This document shows, piece by piece, positions 47,458-60,458 of a stretch of 64,000 nt of DNA (position 1 is the first letter of the stretch; the number at the start of each line of letters is the position of its first letter). The position numbers were made by a program, and so were the translations under genes. The notes under the pieces were generated by a model. That model did not search any database. It was given only the letters and a program-made list of their open reading frames with translations, and was not told the origin of the DNA. The DNA is taken from the NCBI GenBank assembly GCA_033816765.1, contig CM066291.1, positions 5,332,001-5,396,000 on the forward strand. The letters are read 5' to 3'. This DNA is from Nothopassalora personata. Lineage: Eukaryota; Ascomycota; Dothideomycetes; Mycosphaerellales; Mycosphaerellaceae.

Positions 47458-49128
47458 TTTTTCTTATTTTTCTATAAGGCTTTATCGTTAGGGTATAGTC
47501 GGGTATCTCCTACTAGTCGGGTATCTTCTACTAGGTGTTACTATCTATAATAAACTTCTTCTCGGTACCGCTAATATCGTATCTTATCTCTCGTCTTATG
47601 CCTCGTCTTATGTACTTTATTATCTTTTAATCGTTAAGATACGTTAGATCTATAATCTCTACGTCCTCTATAGCCTTAAGTACTTTAATATCGATAAAGT
47701 CCGATAGTATATCGTCTATAGTAGTGTCTAGTAGCTATCGGATTAGCCTTAAGTTAAACTTAGTAATATATGGGCCTACTACTCGTATACCTTCTCGACG
47801 AATGTTAAAAGAGTCGTAATACTACTTAGGAGGATATAACACCTAGTCTCCTCGAATAGCTTCGAGCTTACTATTAAATAACATCTTCGCCTAAGTAAAT
47901 ATATTAAGACGGGCGTCTTGAATAGTATAATCGTCTAGTATATAATTGCCGAATTCCTACTCGACGCTAGTATAGAGATAGCAAATCTAACGATTTAACC
48001 GACAAATGCAATTAAATATCGTATCTATATCGTAGGTCGAGTTCTTAAAGTAGTTAAGTTCGGTCTTATAGCTACTATTTAAGTGTTCGAGACTTAGGTC
48101 GATAGGCTTAAAGGTTATTACCTTACCTTTCTAGTTAACGAGACCGGATGCTAGTGTTAATCGCTATAACTCCGGCGTGTATATAGCGTCCGAGAGAAGC
48201 TATCGATAATATAGCATCTCGCGACCGTAGTTATACTACGATACCCTAAAAAAGACTAGTATTAATAGGTCTACTACCCGCCGTAGTATACTAATGTTAG
48301 TATACTTAACTATATACTATATCGTTAATAGTAACTCTACCTCCTATAATAGCCGACATATAGTACGGAATTTGATATCGTTATATCTAATACCGGAGAC
48401 GGTTCTCCCTTCCTATACGTTCCGCGTAAAAGCCTCTAGTCGTATCTCCTTAACGATCTTATTAAACATCGCGGTAGTTAAGTTAGACCGTAGTATTTCG
48501 TCTACGGATACGAAACTATTAATATTAAGCTAGCTACTATCGATTTAGGATATATTAGTATTAACTCCTACCTATAGTATAATCTTACGTTACTCTAGTG
48601 CTTTATAAAACAATAATAAGACCCGCGAGTTAAAGCCGTACCGGACTAGAGGCTCTATAAGGTAATACTTAATGTTCTCGCGACTATATTAGGTCCGGTT
48701 CTAGGTAGTATAATTAGAGGAGATAGTGTAATAACAATACTTATTACGAGACGGAGGGTCCTAGTACGTACGAACGATAGTATAGAGTAGATTTATCTAG
48801 ATATAGAACTATACTAGTACCCTAAGGAGCTATTCTCTATAATCGAATCGGCCTTAGGTATACTACTACTAAACCTTAGCTACTCGAATACGCTCCGATG
48901 TAAGCTAATTACTATAGACGAGCTAAAGTCGCTTACCGAATATATCCTTAACGGACGACCTTAGATTAGCGTTAGACTTAAAGCCTAGTTCTGCTTTTAT
49001 AAGTCGCTCGTATACCCGTATATTACCTTCGGTAGTACCTTCGTCCTCGGGAATAGAGCTATACTATAGATAATCCGGCGGTCTAGTATCGGCGAGTATA
49101 TCTAGCTAAGGTATTACTAGGTAGGTAT
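47450..49128 (-). pseudogene. Gene Y: unknown protein, truncated 5' by Copia-C
   Basis: The minus-strand frame from 49128 down to TAA at 47450-47452 stays open except for RIP stops (about 560 codons). Segments include NIRVYERLIKAELGFKSNAN near 49020-48965, RYGFNSRVLLLFYKALEQRK near 48640-48585, ASGLVNQKGKVITF near 48150-48110, LNYFKNSTYDIDTIFN near 48055-48010 and FIDIKVLKAIEDVEIIDLTY near 47695-47635. The ASGLVN...FKPIDLSLEHLN pattern is reminiscent of DUF6589-type fungal proteins, but I cannot confirm this. The start is lost because Copia-C inserted in the gene (target ggtat at 49124-49128). It is convergent with gene X. Confidence 0.55.
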
Positions 49129-49334
49129 TATCACGTTACAAGTAGTTAGAAGTCATAAAATGGGCTTATAAAGGTGTTTTAAAAGCAGGTAGTAGATTGT
49201 ATGTATCTAAGCTAGAATTGAAAGGGCTGCTTATAAAAAGGCTATAGGTAACTAATTAATGTTACCTAATTCTTAGCCGCTACTACCTTAGGTTTAATTA
49301 GGCTATAGCGCCGGTGTACGCTTAGATCGTGACA
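49129..49334 (-). repeat. Copia-C 3' LTR
   Basis: Plus-strand ends are TATCACGTTAC and GATCGTGACA. The probable polypurine tract (cacccccttag on plus) lies at 49335-49345. No second LTR is present in the window. Confidence 0.65.
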
Positions 49335-49345
49335 CACCCCCTTAG

Positions 49346-50480
49346 CTCGTACGGCTTGTAGGTGAATAAGCTAATCGTATGTAATCGCGTGCACCCTATC
49401 TATTACCCATTACCCTACCCACCTACCTATGACGTAAGGCGTCGTTACTATACGCTTATTAGAGCTCTATTGTGAGATACATAGTAGGGCGCTAAGTTAG
49501 CGTTTTAGGTAAGGCTATTATCCTAGCCTTACATCCCTATTTACAATCTTACTAAATCCCTTACACTGCAGTTAACCTATATAATAGGTTCTAAGCGATG
49601 TGATTCTTGTCCGGTAGGGTAGCTAAGCTGTTCTTATAGTACTAAACGGTAAGGCGTACTATCTCCCTACATTTTAACGGACATGTAAGGTTATAGGTTC
49701 GAGTCCTAGGGGTTATTATATCTACTGAATTTATTGCTTAGCCTATCGTCCGCTTTAATGTCCGCTCCATTCTTAATTAAAATCCTAGGTGTTATAGTAC
49801 GCTATTACTTCGGTAATTAGGGTGCCTTACTACTATCTAATAACTACGTATATATAACTTCGGTTACGGTCTTAGAGAACTCCGCTTCCTACCTTAGGTA
49901 GAGATTACTATTTAGCTACGTCCTAGTAGGAACTCTTTTACCTAATGAAAGGTCTTTATAGCTTATAAAGGCCTTATCTTTCTACTTAGGGCAAGGATGA
50001 TCCTATCGACGGTAGTGCTATAGGTGCTACATACCTAGCGGGTAGAGATGTTATCTCTAAGTAAGGTAAGGACGATAATAGAGGGATTAACGATAATGTC
50101 ATAGCGTTCGTTATAATATAGTAACGGAGGTAGTGATAGTAATGCTAATACTGCTAGCAGTAGGGAAGTTAATAGTATTTCGGCGCTCGTAATTAGCTAC
50201 GCCGTTACTAGTGCGCATGCGCTATACCGCTACTAGTAATAGGGGTGTTTCCGGTCCTTTTACTATGGGCTAATGGGAGTCCGAGAAACACCTACTAGTA
50301 ATAGTAGTGCTAGGGCAGCGCCGGTGAATAGTAGACGCTTACTCTAGCGGTAGTACGGAGCCGGCGGCGCTAGGCGGTTAGAAGGATAAAAGGGAAGTCG
50401 CGCTTAGTAGTAGCTAATTACTATGTCGTTCTACATCGCTACTACGATGCGCCGAGGAGAAGAGTCCTATAGTTAAAGCC
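49346..50480. other. Copia-C 3' untranslated region with tRNA-like segment and fold-back
   Basis: No coding domain is recognised between the LTR and RNase H. It contains a tRNA-like stretch (49610-49720), gcgcatgcgc near 50211, and an imperfect fold-back (about 50243-50296) in which ggtgtttc pairs with gaaacacc. Direct actagtaatag repeats lie on both sides. Its length is unusual for a copia 3' UTR. Confidence 0.45.
49610..49720 (+). tRNA. Weak tRNA-like sequence (A and B box)
   Basis: TAGCTAAGCTG resembles an A box, and TTATAGGTTCGAGTCCTAG contains a perfect B box (GGTTCGAGTCC) with a mostly paired T stem. The spacing is too long for a normal tRNA and no anticodon arm is evident. It may be a relic of a tRNA or the head of a tRNA-derived SINE. 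Confidence 0.3.
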
Positions 50481-53400
50481 TAGTACTAGTAACTGTCGAG
50501 AAGAGCCACTACTAGTATAGTAGTAGGCCTACGCTTCTTAGGCGTTGTTATTACCCCCTAAGGTAATACGGCTAGTGTTAGCATCTATAGTAGGCGCTAA
50601 GGAGCGTAGGTCTACGCCTTCCTTAGCTATATTAAGTAGCTCTACGAAGCGCCTATGCTTTTGTAGTAGTAGTAGCTTAGTGAGCCTATCTATAGGCATA
50701 TCGTTAGTGTTAAGATACCGAATCTCGATATCTCCTCGCTAGTTTCTCTAGCGGAGCTAGTAGTAGTAGATGTTAACATAGCGTAGCTTAGTGTTAAGCT
50801 TTTACCCTTAATAGTTAACAAGTCGAATAGTCTAGGTGTTGTTATAGTATAGGTGTATATACTAGTTAAACTCGAGATAGATCTCGGCGAAGATACGTTC
50901 CTACTAGATTAGCTCTAATGCCGCTTATAATAGGCTAAGGAGTTCGGCTTCGGTTAAGGACTTAGTAACAGTAATCTACTTAGATGCTTTATAGTCGACT
51001 AGTCCGCCGAAGAGCATAAAGATCCATCCGCTAGAGCTAGTCCTATCGACGTTTATGCCGTAGGAGGCATCTAATGCACCGAAGAACTTATAGTTCTTAC
51101 CGAGATATTTAGGTTAACTATGTAGGCTAGTAATGTACTTACTAGCGCTATATATAAGGTAGAGGTTCTTAGTCTCTAGGAGGTAGCGTAGGCACTAGTC
51201 TACAAGCTTTAGATGCGTGTCTATTAGCTTAGTTAGATACTACGAAAGCATTAATAGGGAAAAGGCAATATCCGGGCGTGTATATATTACTACGAAGTTA
51301 AGGGATCTAATGCGTTATTAGTAAGTAAGGATCTTAATAGCTTCTAGAACATAGCCTTTAGGCACCGTCTAGTTAAGGTGTTAATCTACTAGCACATTTG
51401 TCTTACGTGCGCTAGTAGATATGCTAAACTTAGTAGCGAGCTTCTTAATGTAGTCCTCCTATAAGAGCTATAGTAGTCTCTTCTACCGATCTCGTGTTAC
51501 CTTAATTCCTAGAAACTAGGTAAGATCTCTAAGCTCGTGCATCTCGTACTTAGTAAGTAGACGTTTCTTAATGCTAAGTGTATAGTCCTTATACTTACGG
51601 TAATATAGTATAACTAGGTCGTCTACATAAAAGAAGAACATAACCTTATTATTATAGTAGATGCATTCGGAGTCCGAGAGAGGAACTATTCTAAGGGAGG
51701 CTAGCGTCTCGGTAAGCGAGTTGTACTATAATAAAGGGGACTCCTTTAGTCCGTAGAGGGCCTTAACTAGTTTAAGAGCGTGTCTATCGGCAGGGCGATC
51801 GATTCTAGGAGGCGGCTATAGATACATAGTGTATAGTAGGTCTAAGTTTAAGAAGGCGTTAATAACATTAAACTGTTTAGCTTCTAGGTCGAAGCTCGCG
51901 GCTATAGTATAGTAGAGGCGAAACATACTTACTAGCAATGTAGCGGCGTATGTATCTAAGTGTGTGCCCTATAGATCGCCTCTTACGCATAGCCGGGCCT
52001 TAAAGCTCTTTAGTATACTATGCTTATCTAACTTATACTTATATACCTACTTTAGCGGTAATGGTAGCTAAAGTCCGTCCTCTTACTAAGCATTATAATC
52101 CTTCTCTTAATGTGTAGTCTATTTAAACGTGCCGGTTAAGACTGCTTTAGTAAACTCTTTAGCTATAGCTTTACGCTATTATTAGGCGAAGCGGTACTTT
52201 ATAGCGGCTCGGTAGTTTAGAGGTTCGGGCGGAAGGTTATCGCGGTACATCGACGTAATAGTGTTAATAGTACGTGTAGGGAAGGATCGGCGTATTCGTA
52301 CGACATCGTAGTGCTTACGTCCTAGGTAACGAGGTCTCGGGCGGATGCCCGCCATCTAGCTAATAACAACGTTAGCGACTATAATATTATGTAGAGCATG
52401 GTAGAAGTAGGCGGTTCGGAGCCTCTTCCTAGTATCGGTAAGGGTATAGTTAGAATTAGGGGAAAACTTATCTATTTAACTAAGTTCTTCGAAGGGGATT
52501 ACTAAAGGAGGAGCGGTAGCGACGTCTAGAGTCGTCGAAGCATCTATGTTCGAAGCATCTATGTTCGAAGCATCTATGTCTACTATAATCTCCTTACGGT
52601 CTTCCTCTATAAGTGTATCTATCAATTGCTACTTAAAGTCGTTAATGTACTGTTAAGACGCGTTACTGTTAACCGCGTTGTTTTAATAGCTATTGTTATA
52701 GTCGGAGTTCTCTATGCTCTTATTAGTCGATAGTTCGACCCCGGATTTGACCTAGTCTCGTGAAAGTGTAGGGGTTGTAGCGTTATTTAATAACGGCTAA
52801 TTAAGTGGCTAGAAACTGCTATTACCTTTAGGTTAGTTAAATGTTGCTAGCGCTCGGTGTTATAGCTAGTATAGTTCATGCCTAAGTAGTAATTGTTAAT
52901 AGGCGTGTTAACGAGGGTTTTAATAGAGCGGCTACTATTGAGCCTATTCTTCTACCCCCTCGGCCTATGCTATGTCCTGCTTATAGTAAGCTACATACAG
53001 GTCGTAGTACTATTTAGGCTCTTTAGCCGGTTCTACTATTACGATGTTCTTAATAGGGGTTAAGTAACTAGTAGTAAGAATTAATAGGTCGTAGAGCGTA
53101 GTCTTATTAAAGAGGACGTCCTTTACCCGCATAACCCTATCTTTCGATAGGTCCTACACCCTATAGATGTTAGTAGAGTCGTATCCTATAAGGTATCCGA
53201 TAAGTGCTCGTTCTTTAAGCTTCTTAGTCTTGCCTAGTTAAGTAGTGCCATAAATGTACACGTAGGCTAGGTAGCCGTATACTACTATGTAGCCTACATT
53301 TAGTACCCTGCCTATTGCTAATTCGAAGGGAGTCTTCTAGCCTTTTAATTGGATTAGTGACCGCTAGAGAATGTAGACGGTAGCTACTATGCATTCATTC

Positions 53401-54910
53401 TAGAGCTTTTTAGGTAGGCGAGTATAAATGCGGATTGTGCGAGACATCGTAATAATAACGCCGCCCGCTCGTTCTACTAGGTCCTAGTTAGACGCGTAAT
53501 TAGTAGTGTTGTGCTACTCAATTTAATTGTTGTTAATGGTTAAGCGGAAGGCTATGCTAATGGCTACTTTATTATCGCTATAGAAGTAAATAAACCTACG
53601 CCTAATGAAATTAATAAAGCTAAGTAGGCTGTTAAAGCAAGCCAATACTAATAGTTAGTCCCTATTCTTAATAGTGAATTAAAAGTGCCCGTAGGTATCT
53701 AAATCGTAGAAATGAACTAGGTAACGATCACTATTATATACTAGTGTAAACTTAGCCAAATCTATAGCTACGTGCCTATAGGGAGTCATTGCCCTAATTC
53801 GCTTAGTTCTATTAAACACTTTATGTGCCTTAGCTAGGCTACATGCTCTATAATGTGTAGTAAGGGGTGCTTTAGGTGCATTAGGGTTAATAACTACCCC
53901 CTCAACTCTAAACGGAAGCTAGTTAATACGTTTAGCGCCAATATAGCCGAAGATTTAGTACTACTAGCGGCCTAAGAGCTTACGGTGTTTAATAGGGGTC
54001 CTACTAGACGTTACTACGCCTTTAGTACCCCCTATGCTATTTATTACTACTATAACGGTACGGTCGCCGTTAGAGTCCTAAATAGGCGGTGTTTAGATAG
54101 TATTACCCTTACTAATTGTGCTAATGAAGTGCGCTGTGCGCTACTTCTTAGTAATCTTTAGTAGGATGCTCCTATTATTGCTCGATGGCCATTTATAGAC
54201 TATCTCTAACTGAGGCGGTGTAACTACCTTAAAGAAGGGGATTGTGCTAGTAGGGCGGTGTAGGTCTATCAATTTCTTGTTATTATAATAGACTAAATTA
54301 GTACGTCCGTGCTACTAAAGTCTAGCCGTCTCTATGCGTAAGTAGGAGATAACGTTCACATAAAAGCCTAGGCAATAGGTTACATCTAATAGGGTAAACG
54401 GTATCCCCTCTATCTTTATGCAAACCTTGCCTAATGCGGTAATAGGGAATGTCGTGGTTCTGGCTTAGATTAATGAGGTGGTTAGGCGCTCTATAATAAA
54501 TTCTACGCCCTACTAGTTATAGTAATTAATGACATAGGTGTCCGAGCAGTTATCGTATACCTAGCAATCCCTAAAGTTAAAGCTTAATTAGCTTATCGAG
54601 CTCGAAAGGACAGTGAGACTAGTGAAGCCGTACGGTACTACCTTACCCTTAGTAATTGCCTTATCTCGTTCCTTATCCGTACGCCTATTGCGGTTTAATA
54701 CGCCTAGTAAGCGTTTACTATTATCGCCTAAGTAGTAATTAATAAAGTGCTTCTAGCACTTCTTCCACTGCTTAGAGCGCTAATCCTTTAATGGACGCTT
54801 CTTAGGGTTAACTACATCGCATAAATAGAGGTTCTTATAACAACTCTCCTTAGGCTCGCCGGTAATGTTCTAGTAGCCGCTTAGCCTATCGTTATTGTTA
54901 CTATTCTTTC
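50480..54910 (-). pseudogene. Copia-C gag-pol (partial)
   Basis: Minus reading from 54910: a Lys-rich gag end (KRLLGVLNRNRRTDKERDKA near 54720-54660), then a protease-like DNCSDTYVINYYN near 54560-54520. Integrase spans about 53900-53000 (RALIGYLIGYDSTNIYRV near 53210-53160, typical after the copia integrase core). RT runs about 52250-51450, with FNVINAFL near 51875-51850 and FFYVDDLVI near 51640-51612, where the catalytic YVDD is intact. RNase H runs about 51050-50560 (SLTEAELLSLL; then NTNDMPIDRLTKLLLLQKH). Stops are RIP-type. Confidence 0.8.
52534..52578 (-). repeat. Three tandem 15-bp repeats in Copia-C
   Basis: The unit tcgaagcatctatgt occurs three times without interruption and encodes NIDAS three times in the minus pol frame, between integrase and RT. 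Confidence 0.85.
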
Positions 54911-55157
54911 TATTAAGATGTGGCATCTTAAGGGGAGCTAACAGTTAGGTTATGATCTAATAGCCTAAGGCATCTACGATGACTTAGCTTGTCGGAAGAC
55001 ACCTTCTCTCCCCTTTAGCTTAGATAGACATCTAACACAATCAACACATTGGTTCCTAATATATTGCTGCATGCCCTGTGGCTATTAGCTAGTTAAAGAT
55101 TGATCTCTTACTCCACTCCGCTGCTAACTACGTATCCTATTAGGTCTTAACTTAACA
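54911..55157 (+). repeat. Copia-B 5' LTR
   Basis: Starts TATTAAGATGTGGC (TG changed to TA) and ends CTTAACTTAACA. Confidence 0.92.
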
Positions 55158-55170
55158 GGTTATGAGCCCG
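55158..55170 (+). promoter_or_regulatory. Copia-B primer-binding site, initiator tRNA-Met half type
   Basis: ggttatgagcccg directly follows the LTR. It is complementary to the anticodon-arm part of initiator tRNA-Met (established copia/Ty5 priming mode). It is less mutated than the copy at 37959. Confidence 0.75.
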
Positions 55171-55579
55171 AGTTTATGTAGGAGTAAGAGCAACCTATAT
55201 CAGTACAGGTTACTTGTATCCCTTGCTATTATAGCAGAAAACATCTAGGAAGCAGAAGTCTACCCCATCTGTCCTATTAGGGAGCTTAGTTTAATACTAA
55301 GTAATAGGTAATCTAGAAAAGGACTCTATGCGGCTTACTATAAGCTAATACCTTAAAGACACTCTACAGGTAGAACTGCATCGAGATACTATTAAGAAGG
55401 ACTTCAAGTAAGTTATTTAGAACTCTACTAGGAGAGATAGACCTATGTCCTAGCTCCGAGACCACACCGCTCTTTCTTCACCCTACTAAGTAGGCCTTAG
55501 TATCTATACCTACTATTCTACACTAAAAGCCTTAGCAGGACCTAAGCCACTTTAAAGCATATACACCTTGTTTCATTAC

Positions 55580-58500
55580 ATTCAATTCATTATAGATTCA
55601 CACTAAGAGAAAGGAGAAGAGAAGGGGAACAAAATCCCAATTCTTAGGAGAGACAACTAGAAGAGATAGTTCAACCTTTAAAGATACAAGATAGAGAGCT
55701 AGTTAGCATTCTTTACAATTAATAACCTGTTAGAAGTGTTATTTAACAACATTAAGGGCAAAAACCTAAGACTCTAGGAAGAGACTAAGATTAAAGAGAT
55801 CCTTAATGTACTAACATAGACAAAACAAAATGCAGCTTGCAACTTTAGTATCCTAAGTAGGATTATAGAAGAAGATGAATTTAAGCTTAAGGGCTCTTAC
55901 GAATCTAGAAAAGCTACTAAGATATAGGTGCATCTCTAGAATAAGTATAGCTAGGTGTTACTAACCTATGTATATAAGCTCATAAAACAGTTTGTGAACT
56001 TTGAGATAAGTGAAGAGTTCACCATTAGATCTACATAGGCACACCTAGTGTCTCTTAGAAGGAGGATTGCTAATGTTGACCTAGAGGGCCAGTACTATAG
56101 GAAAGCTAATGTGAGAATAACCTAGCTTTTAAGCTTACTGCTACCTAACTACTATATAGCTAGGGATACTATTATAGCTTAGCTAAAGATAGATCATAAA
56201 AGGACCTTAAAGATCCTTAAGGCTTAAGAGGCTAGATTAAATCCCTCTAAGGCTAAGTATAGTATAGCAGCCACCTAGGTTAGGCCCTTAGGTTAGGTAA
56301 GATCACTTTCCTGCCTTCTCTATAAGAAGGACCATCTTATTAAGGACTGCCCTAGTCTCTCTAAGGTAAAGAAGGTCCTTAGATCTCATTCCTAAGCACT
56401 ATCCTCCTAGAATGCAATACATATTAAGAAGAGAAGATCTCTACTACTATCTTTAAGAAGAACACTAAGAGAGAAGTCCTCTATAGAGGAACTTAAGAAA
56501 ATAGTGAAGAAACTTAGCTCTAACATGCTATTACTCTAGAAGAACTAGGCCTAGTCTCCTTCCTCTAAAACAAGGAAGACTAGGAAAGGTTTCTCTACCT
56601 AAGAGCTACCTAACTCATGTAACTCATCCTAGAAGACAATGTCTAATAATAATAAGTATAATAAAGTAGCTCACTTAACTGTAGAAGTCTAAGGCAAGTT
56701 CCCCTTATTAGAGTAGTTACTTAATTCTTGTGCTTTATCCTATATAACTAACTAGAACTGCCTCTTTAGATCTATAACTCCCTTAACAAAGAAGAAATAG
56801 ATCAAAGTAGGAGGTGGGCATTTGTTAGCTACTTATATTAGGACTGTAGAGATAAGTAGGAGATCTAGTAGGAAAGTTGTTTTAGAAGATGTTCTACTTA
56901 TACCTAAGCTAGGGGTGAACCTAGTTTCTTAGAACCAGTTCAGTAAGCAGTTTAGTGTTCAACCTCCTTCATTTTCTCTTATATCCCCCTCTAGCTAAAC
57001 TGTTATCTAGACAAGGCTTCTTAGGGGGGTTCTATTCATTAATGAGATTTCTCCTCTACTATAAGCGCGTACTACGCCGCAATATATTCGATTTACGGTT
57101 CGAATAGCGAGCGTTGCTCGCATCTTTTAAGGAGTTTTTACGTCCGGGGTACGACGGGGCTTTTCTCCTTCTCTCAAATTTTGGTCTCGTTCTCGAGACC
57201 CGTGTTGCATAGTCTTTGACTCAAATAGCACGTTAATGGAATAATCAATCAATATAAGAAAGGGCATATTACTTATTATGTGTACTACTAATAGAGAATG
57301 CCTTTATAACTGCTAAATTAGAGACTAACCTAAAACAGTAGGAGCTTTAGCATAGAAGATTTGCACACTTTAGGAAGAACTTGCTCTAGAATCTTTATAA
57401 GGTAATAGACTTAAAAGAACCTATTCCTATTCCTAGGGATAGCTTCTACTAGTGTAGAGTATGTTTAATAGTAAAGATAAAGAAGTATAAAGACAAAGTT
57501 ACTAAGAGAAGACCTAAAAGACTTGCCCTTGTATCCATTAACATATATGGTCTACTACTAACATTAAGGCTAGGGTTTAAATACTAGCTTAAGATTGTTA
57601 ACAACTTCTCTAGAAAAAAGTGGACCTATCCTCTTAAGAAAAGAGAAGATGCTCTAGTTGCTCTCTAGAACTAGAAGATTAAGGTAGAGAGGAAATCATT
57701 AGCATAGTTAAAAGCAGTTAGGCTTGACAATATAAGGGAACTTATTGCATTAGTTAAGCAGTAGGAGAAGGATTTAGGAATTAGGCTAGAGCATACTAAG
57801 GCATATAACTCGCTCTAAAATGGACTAGTTAAAAGGTTAATACAAACCTTAGAAGACTCTATAAGGGCAATGCTTAAAGAGGCTAAGATGCTAATTGAAT
57901 TCTAGCCTAAAGCACTAGAAGCCTAAACCTACATAAGGAACAAACTACTAAATGGTCTAGACTATAATAGGTTCAAGGTTTCACTAGATAAAGTCTTTAA
58001 TAGTATTAAGCCAACTATTAACCATTTAAAGGTTTAGGGATGTAAAGCTATTATCTACATAGACATAAGATCTTAGCCTTAATAGGTAAGAAGTAATAAA
58101 CTAATAAATAGAGGTAAAGAAGTAGTGTTTATTAGATACGTTAAAAACACAGCTAAGGCCTAGCTCTTTTAGGAACTAGACATAAAAGCTATTAAACAAC
58201 ACATATATGTAGACTTCTTTAAGGACTAACCTAGAGGTAATATAGATCTCAATGTTATAAAATTGAATCTATTAAGCAATGTACCAGCTAGGAGACCCTT
58301 AGGGAGGCTAAGGAAGGACATATCCTTAGAGCAACCTATTCACTATTTAATCATTTAGTAGAGCAGCCTAGTAACAGCCTAGCTAAGAAAGCTGTTTGTG
58401 CAACTTCCCTAGCCTCTAAAGAATGTAGGGGAATTTCAGAAAATCGATGAGCTAATTAAGATGAGTTTACTAGATCTCTAGGAAAAGAATGTTACTAGGA

Positions 58501-60433
58501 CACAAGTGACTACTCTTAGATTATCCCTTAGTAAGAGGAGGGCTAACTATAATGTTAAGGGCTATAAATAGAAATAGAAAGCCCTAAGATCTATAGTCCC
58601 TATACCTAAACTAGCTACTAAAGTAGGAGAAGCAATAGACCTCTTAGAGAACCTTGCTACTTACTACTAAGCTTTCTTTATAGCTATACAATTAGTAGAT
58701 AATTCAGTACTATAGAATAGTAAATTCCTAGAAGAAGTTAAGGAGATAGCCTTTGTAGCAACTGTAGAAGTTATTACATATAAGCAAGAGATCCTAATTC
58801 CAAAGTCCTATAAGGATGCTATAAATAACAAGAAATAGGGACACCTTTAGAAGGAAGTAATCTAGAAGGAGCTAGATGCTCTATAGAGCAACAACACCTA
58901 GGAGAATGCTGTTCCACTAAAAGGAGTAAACTTAGTTACGTTAAGATAGGTCTTTAATGTTAAAAGAAGCATTAGTAGAGCTATTAAAAAGTTCAAGGCT
59001 AGGCTAGTTGTAAGGGGCTTTTTACAGAAGTTTAGTGTTGACTTTATAGAGACATTTGCGCCTATAGTTAGATATAACACCCTTAGGGTGTTCATAGCTA
59101 TTGTATGCAAGAAGGATCTCTATCTTTACTAAGTGGATATAAACAATGCGTTTATAGAAAGCACCCTCTATAAAGACATCTTTATATTACTACTACTAGG
59201 AGTTAAGCTTCTACTAAACATAGTGTTTAAGATCCTTAAAAGCTTATATAGACTTAAGCAAGTAGCTAGAGATTAGAATCAACTCTATGTGTTAAAGCTT
59301 AGAGAGATTGGATTCACATAGTTAGAGGTAGATCTATGCCTACTCAATTATAAGGAAAAAGAGATTATGATTCTTACACATATAGATAACATTCCAATTG
59401 CTGTACTAAAGTTAATAGATGTTCTCTAGTTCAAAAGAGAACTTAGTAAAGTCTTTAAGATTAAAGATCTTAGTAAACCTAAAAAGATCCTTAGCATAAG
59501 AGTTATAAGGGACAGGAGGAGAGGAATCCTAAAACTTAACTAGGGACACTTTATTAGGGACAACCTTGCTAAGATAGGGATAAACTATAAGAAGGTAGCA
59601 CCTACACACTTACCTATAGATAGCTATAAGGCTCTTAAACCTTTAAGCTACATAGATAAGAGGTGTGACAAGGTAGAGTACTAAAGTATTAATAGTACAT
59701 AGATGTAGCTAGCAACAATTATAAGGCTAGACATTGCTTTTGCCCTAGGAAGGATAAGCTTATTTATAAGTGACCTATCCGCCTACTATATAAAGGCTTT
59801 AAAGAAGATTACAAGATATCTAAGGTTATATCCTAATCTTAGCCTTGTCTTCTCTAGGTATAGAGAAGGATGCCTAGTTGGATACTATAACTCTAATTAT
59901 GCAATAGACAAAGTAGATAGAGTCTCTATCCTTAGGTATGTCTTCTTCCTCTATAGGGCACTAGTCTCCTAGATAAGCAAGAAGCAAAAGTCTATAGTAA
60001 CATCTATAATAGAAGCTGAATATATAGCTATAAATGCATGTATAAAGCAATCCTAATTCCTAGCTTCACTACTAAGGGAGATAGACTGTCTAGAGTTAGT
60101 GGGAGACTATTCCTATTAACTAAGGATCACTAGAAACTAGGAGACTATGTTAAGCTTAAGACTAGTCTAATTAAGAGGTAACAACTAAGCTGCCCTTACC
60201 CTTGTAAGGGATGCACATGTTTATAACAAGTTAAAGCACATTAACATTGCCTACAATGCTGTTAGGAAACTTTAGTAGAGAAGGCTTATTACTATTAAGT
60301 ACACCCTAACATCTAAGATGGTTATAGATAGGTTTATAAAGCTAAAGACTAGTCCACACTTCTAGAGGTTTGTAAGCTAGCTTAACCTGTTATAGAGGTC
60401 TAAATACTACTAATAGGAGAAGAGTAGACTGTA
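55580..60433 (+). pseudogene. Copia-B gag-pol polyprotein
   Basis: Same layout as Copia-A: gag from about 55630, knuckle near 56309-56357 (here KKDHLIKDCP, with His kept), protease near 56720, SINE-like insertion 57065-57252, RT near 58917-59520, RNase H near 59870-60290. The 5' part is less RIPed than in Copia-A, while the 3' part is practically the same sequence. Confidence 0.8.
57065..57252 (+). mobile_element. SINE/LINE-like element, 5'-truncated copy 4
   Basis: Same insertion as 39878-40065, copied as part of the segmental duplication rather than a new event, because the flanks and the tataag repeats are the same. Confidence 0.88.
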
Positions 60434-60458
60434 ACCTCCTATGTGAGATAAGTAGGAG

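Larger units (their letters stand above)
49129..54910 (-). mobile_element. Copia-C, minus-strand Ty1/Copia element lacking its 5' end
   Basis: A 206-bp LTR (49129-49334, inverted TGTCACG/CGTGACA ends after undoing RIP) is the 3' LTR in minus orientation. It is preceded on that strand by a purine tract, ctaagggggtg. RNase H, RT, integrase and a protease/gag part follow in order up to 54910. There Copia-B starts, and the remainder, including the 5' LTR, is not present in the window. It is inserted in gene Y. Confidence 0.85.

Noticed and set aside
48294..48533. 79-codon plus-strand ORF
   Set aside because: Antisense to gene Y, whose minus frame is much longer and more protein-like.
50545..50742. 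65-codon plus-strand ORF
   Set aside because: Antisense to the Copia-C RNase H end.
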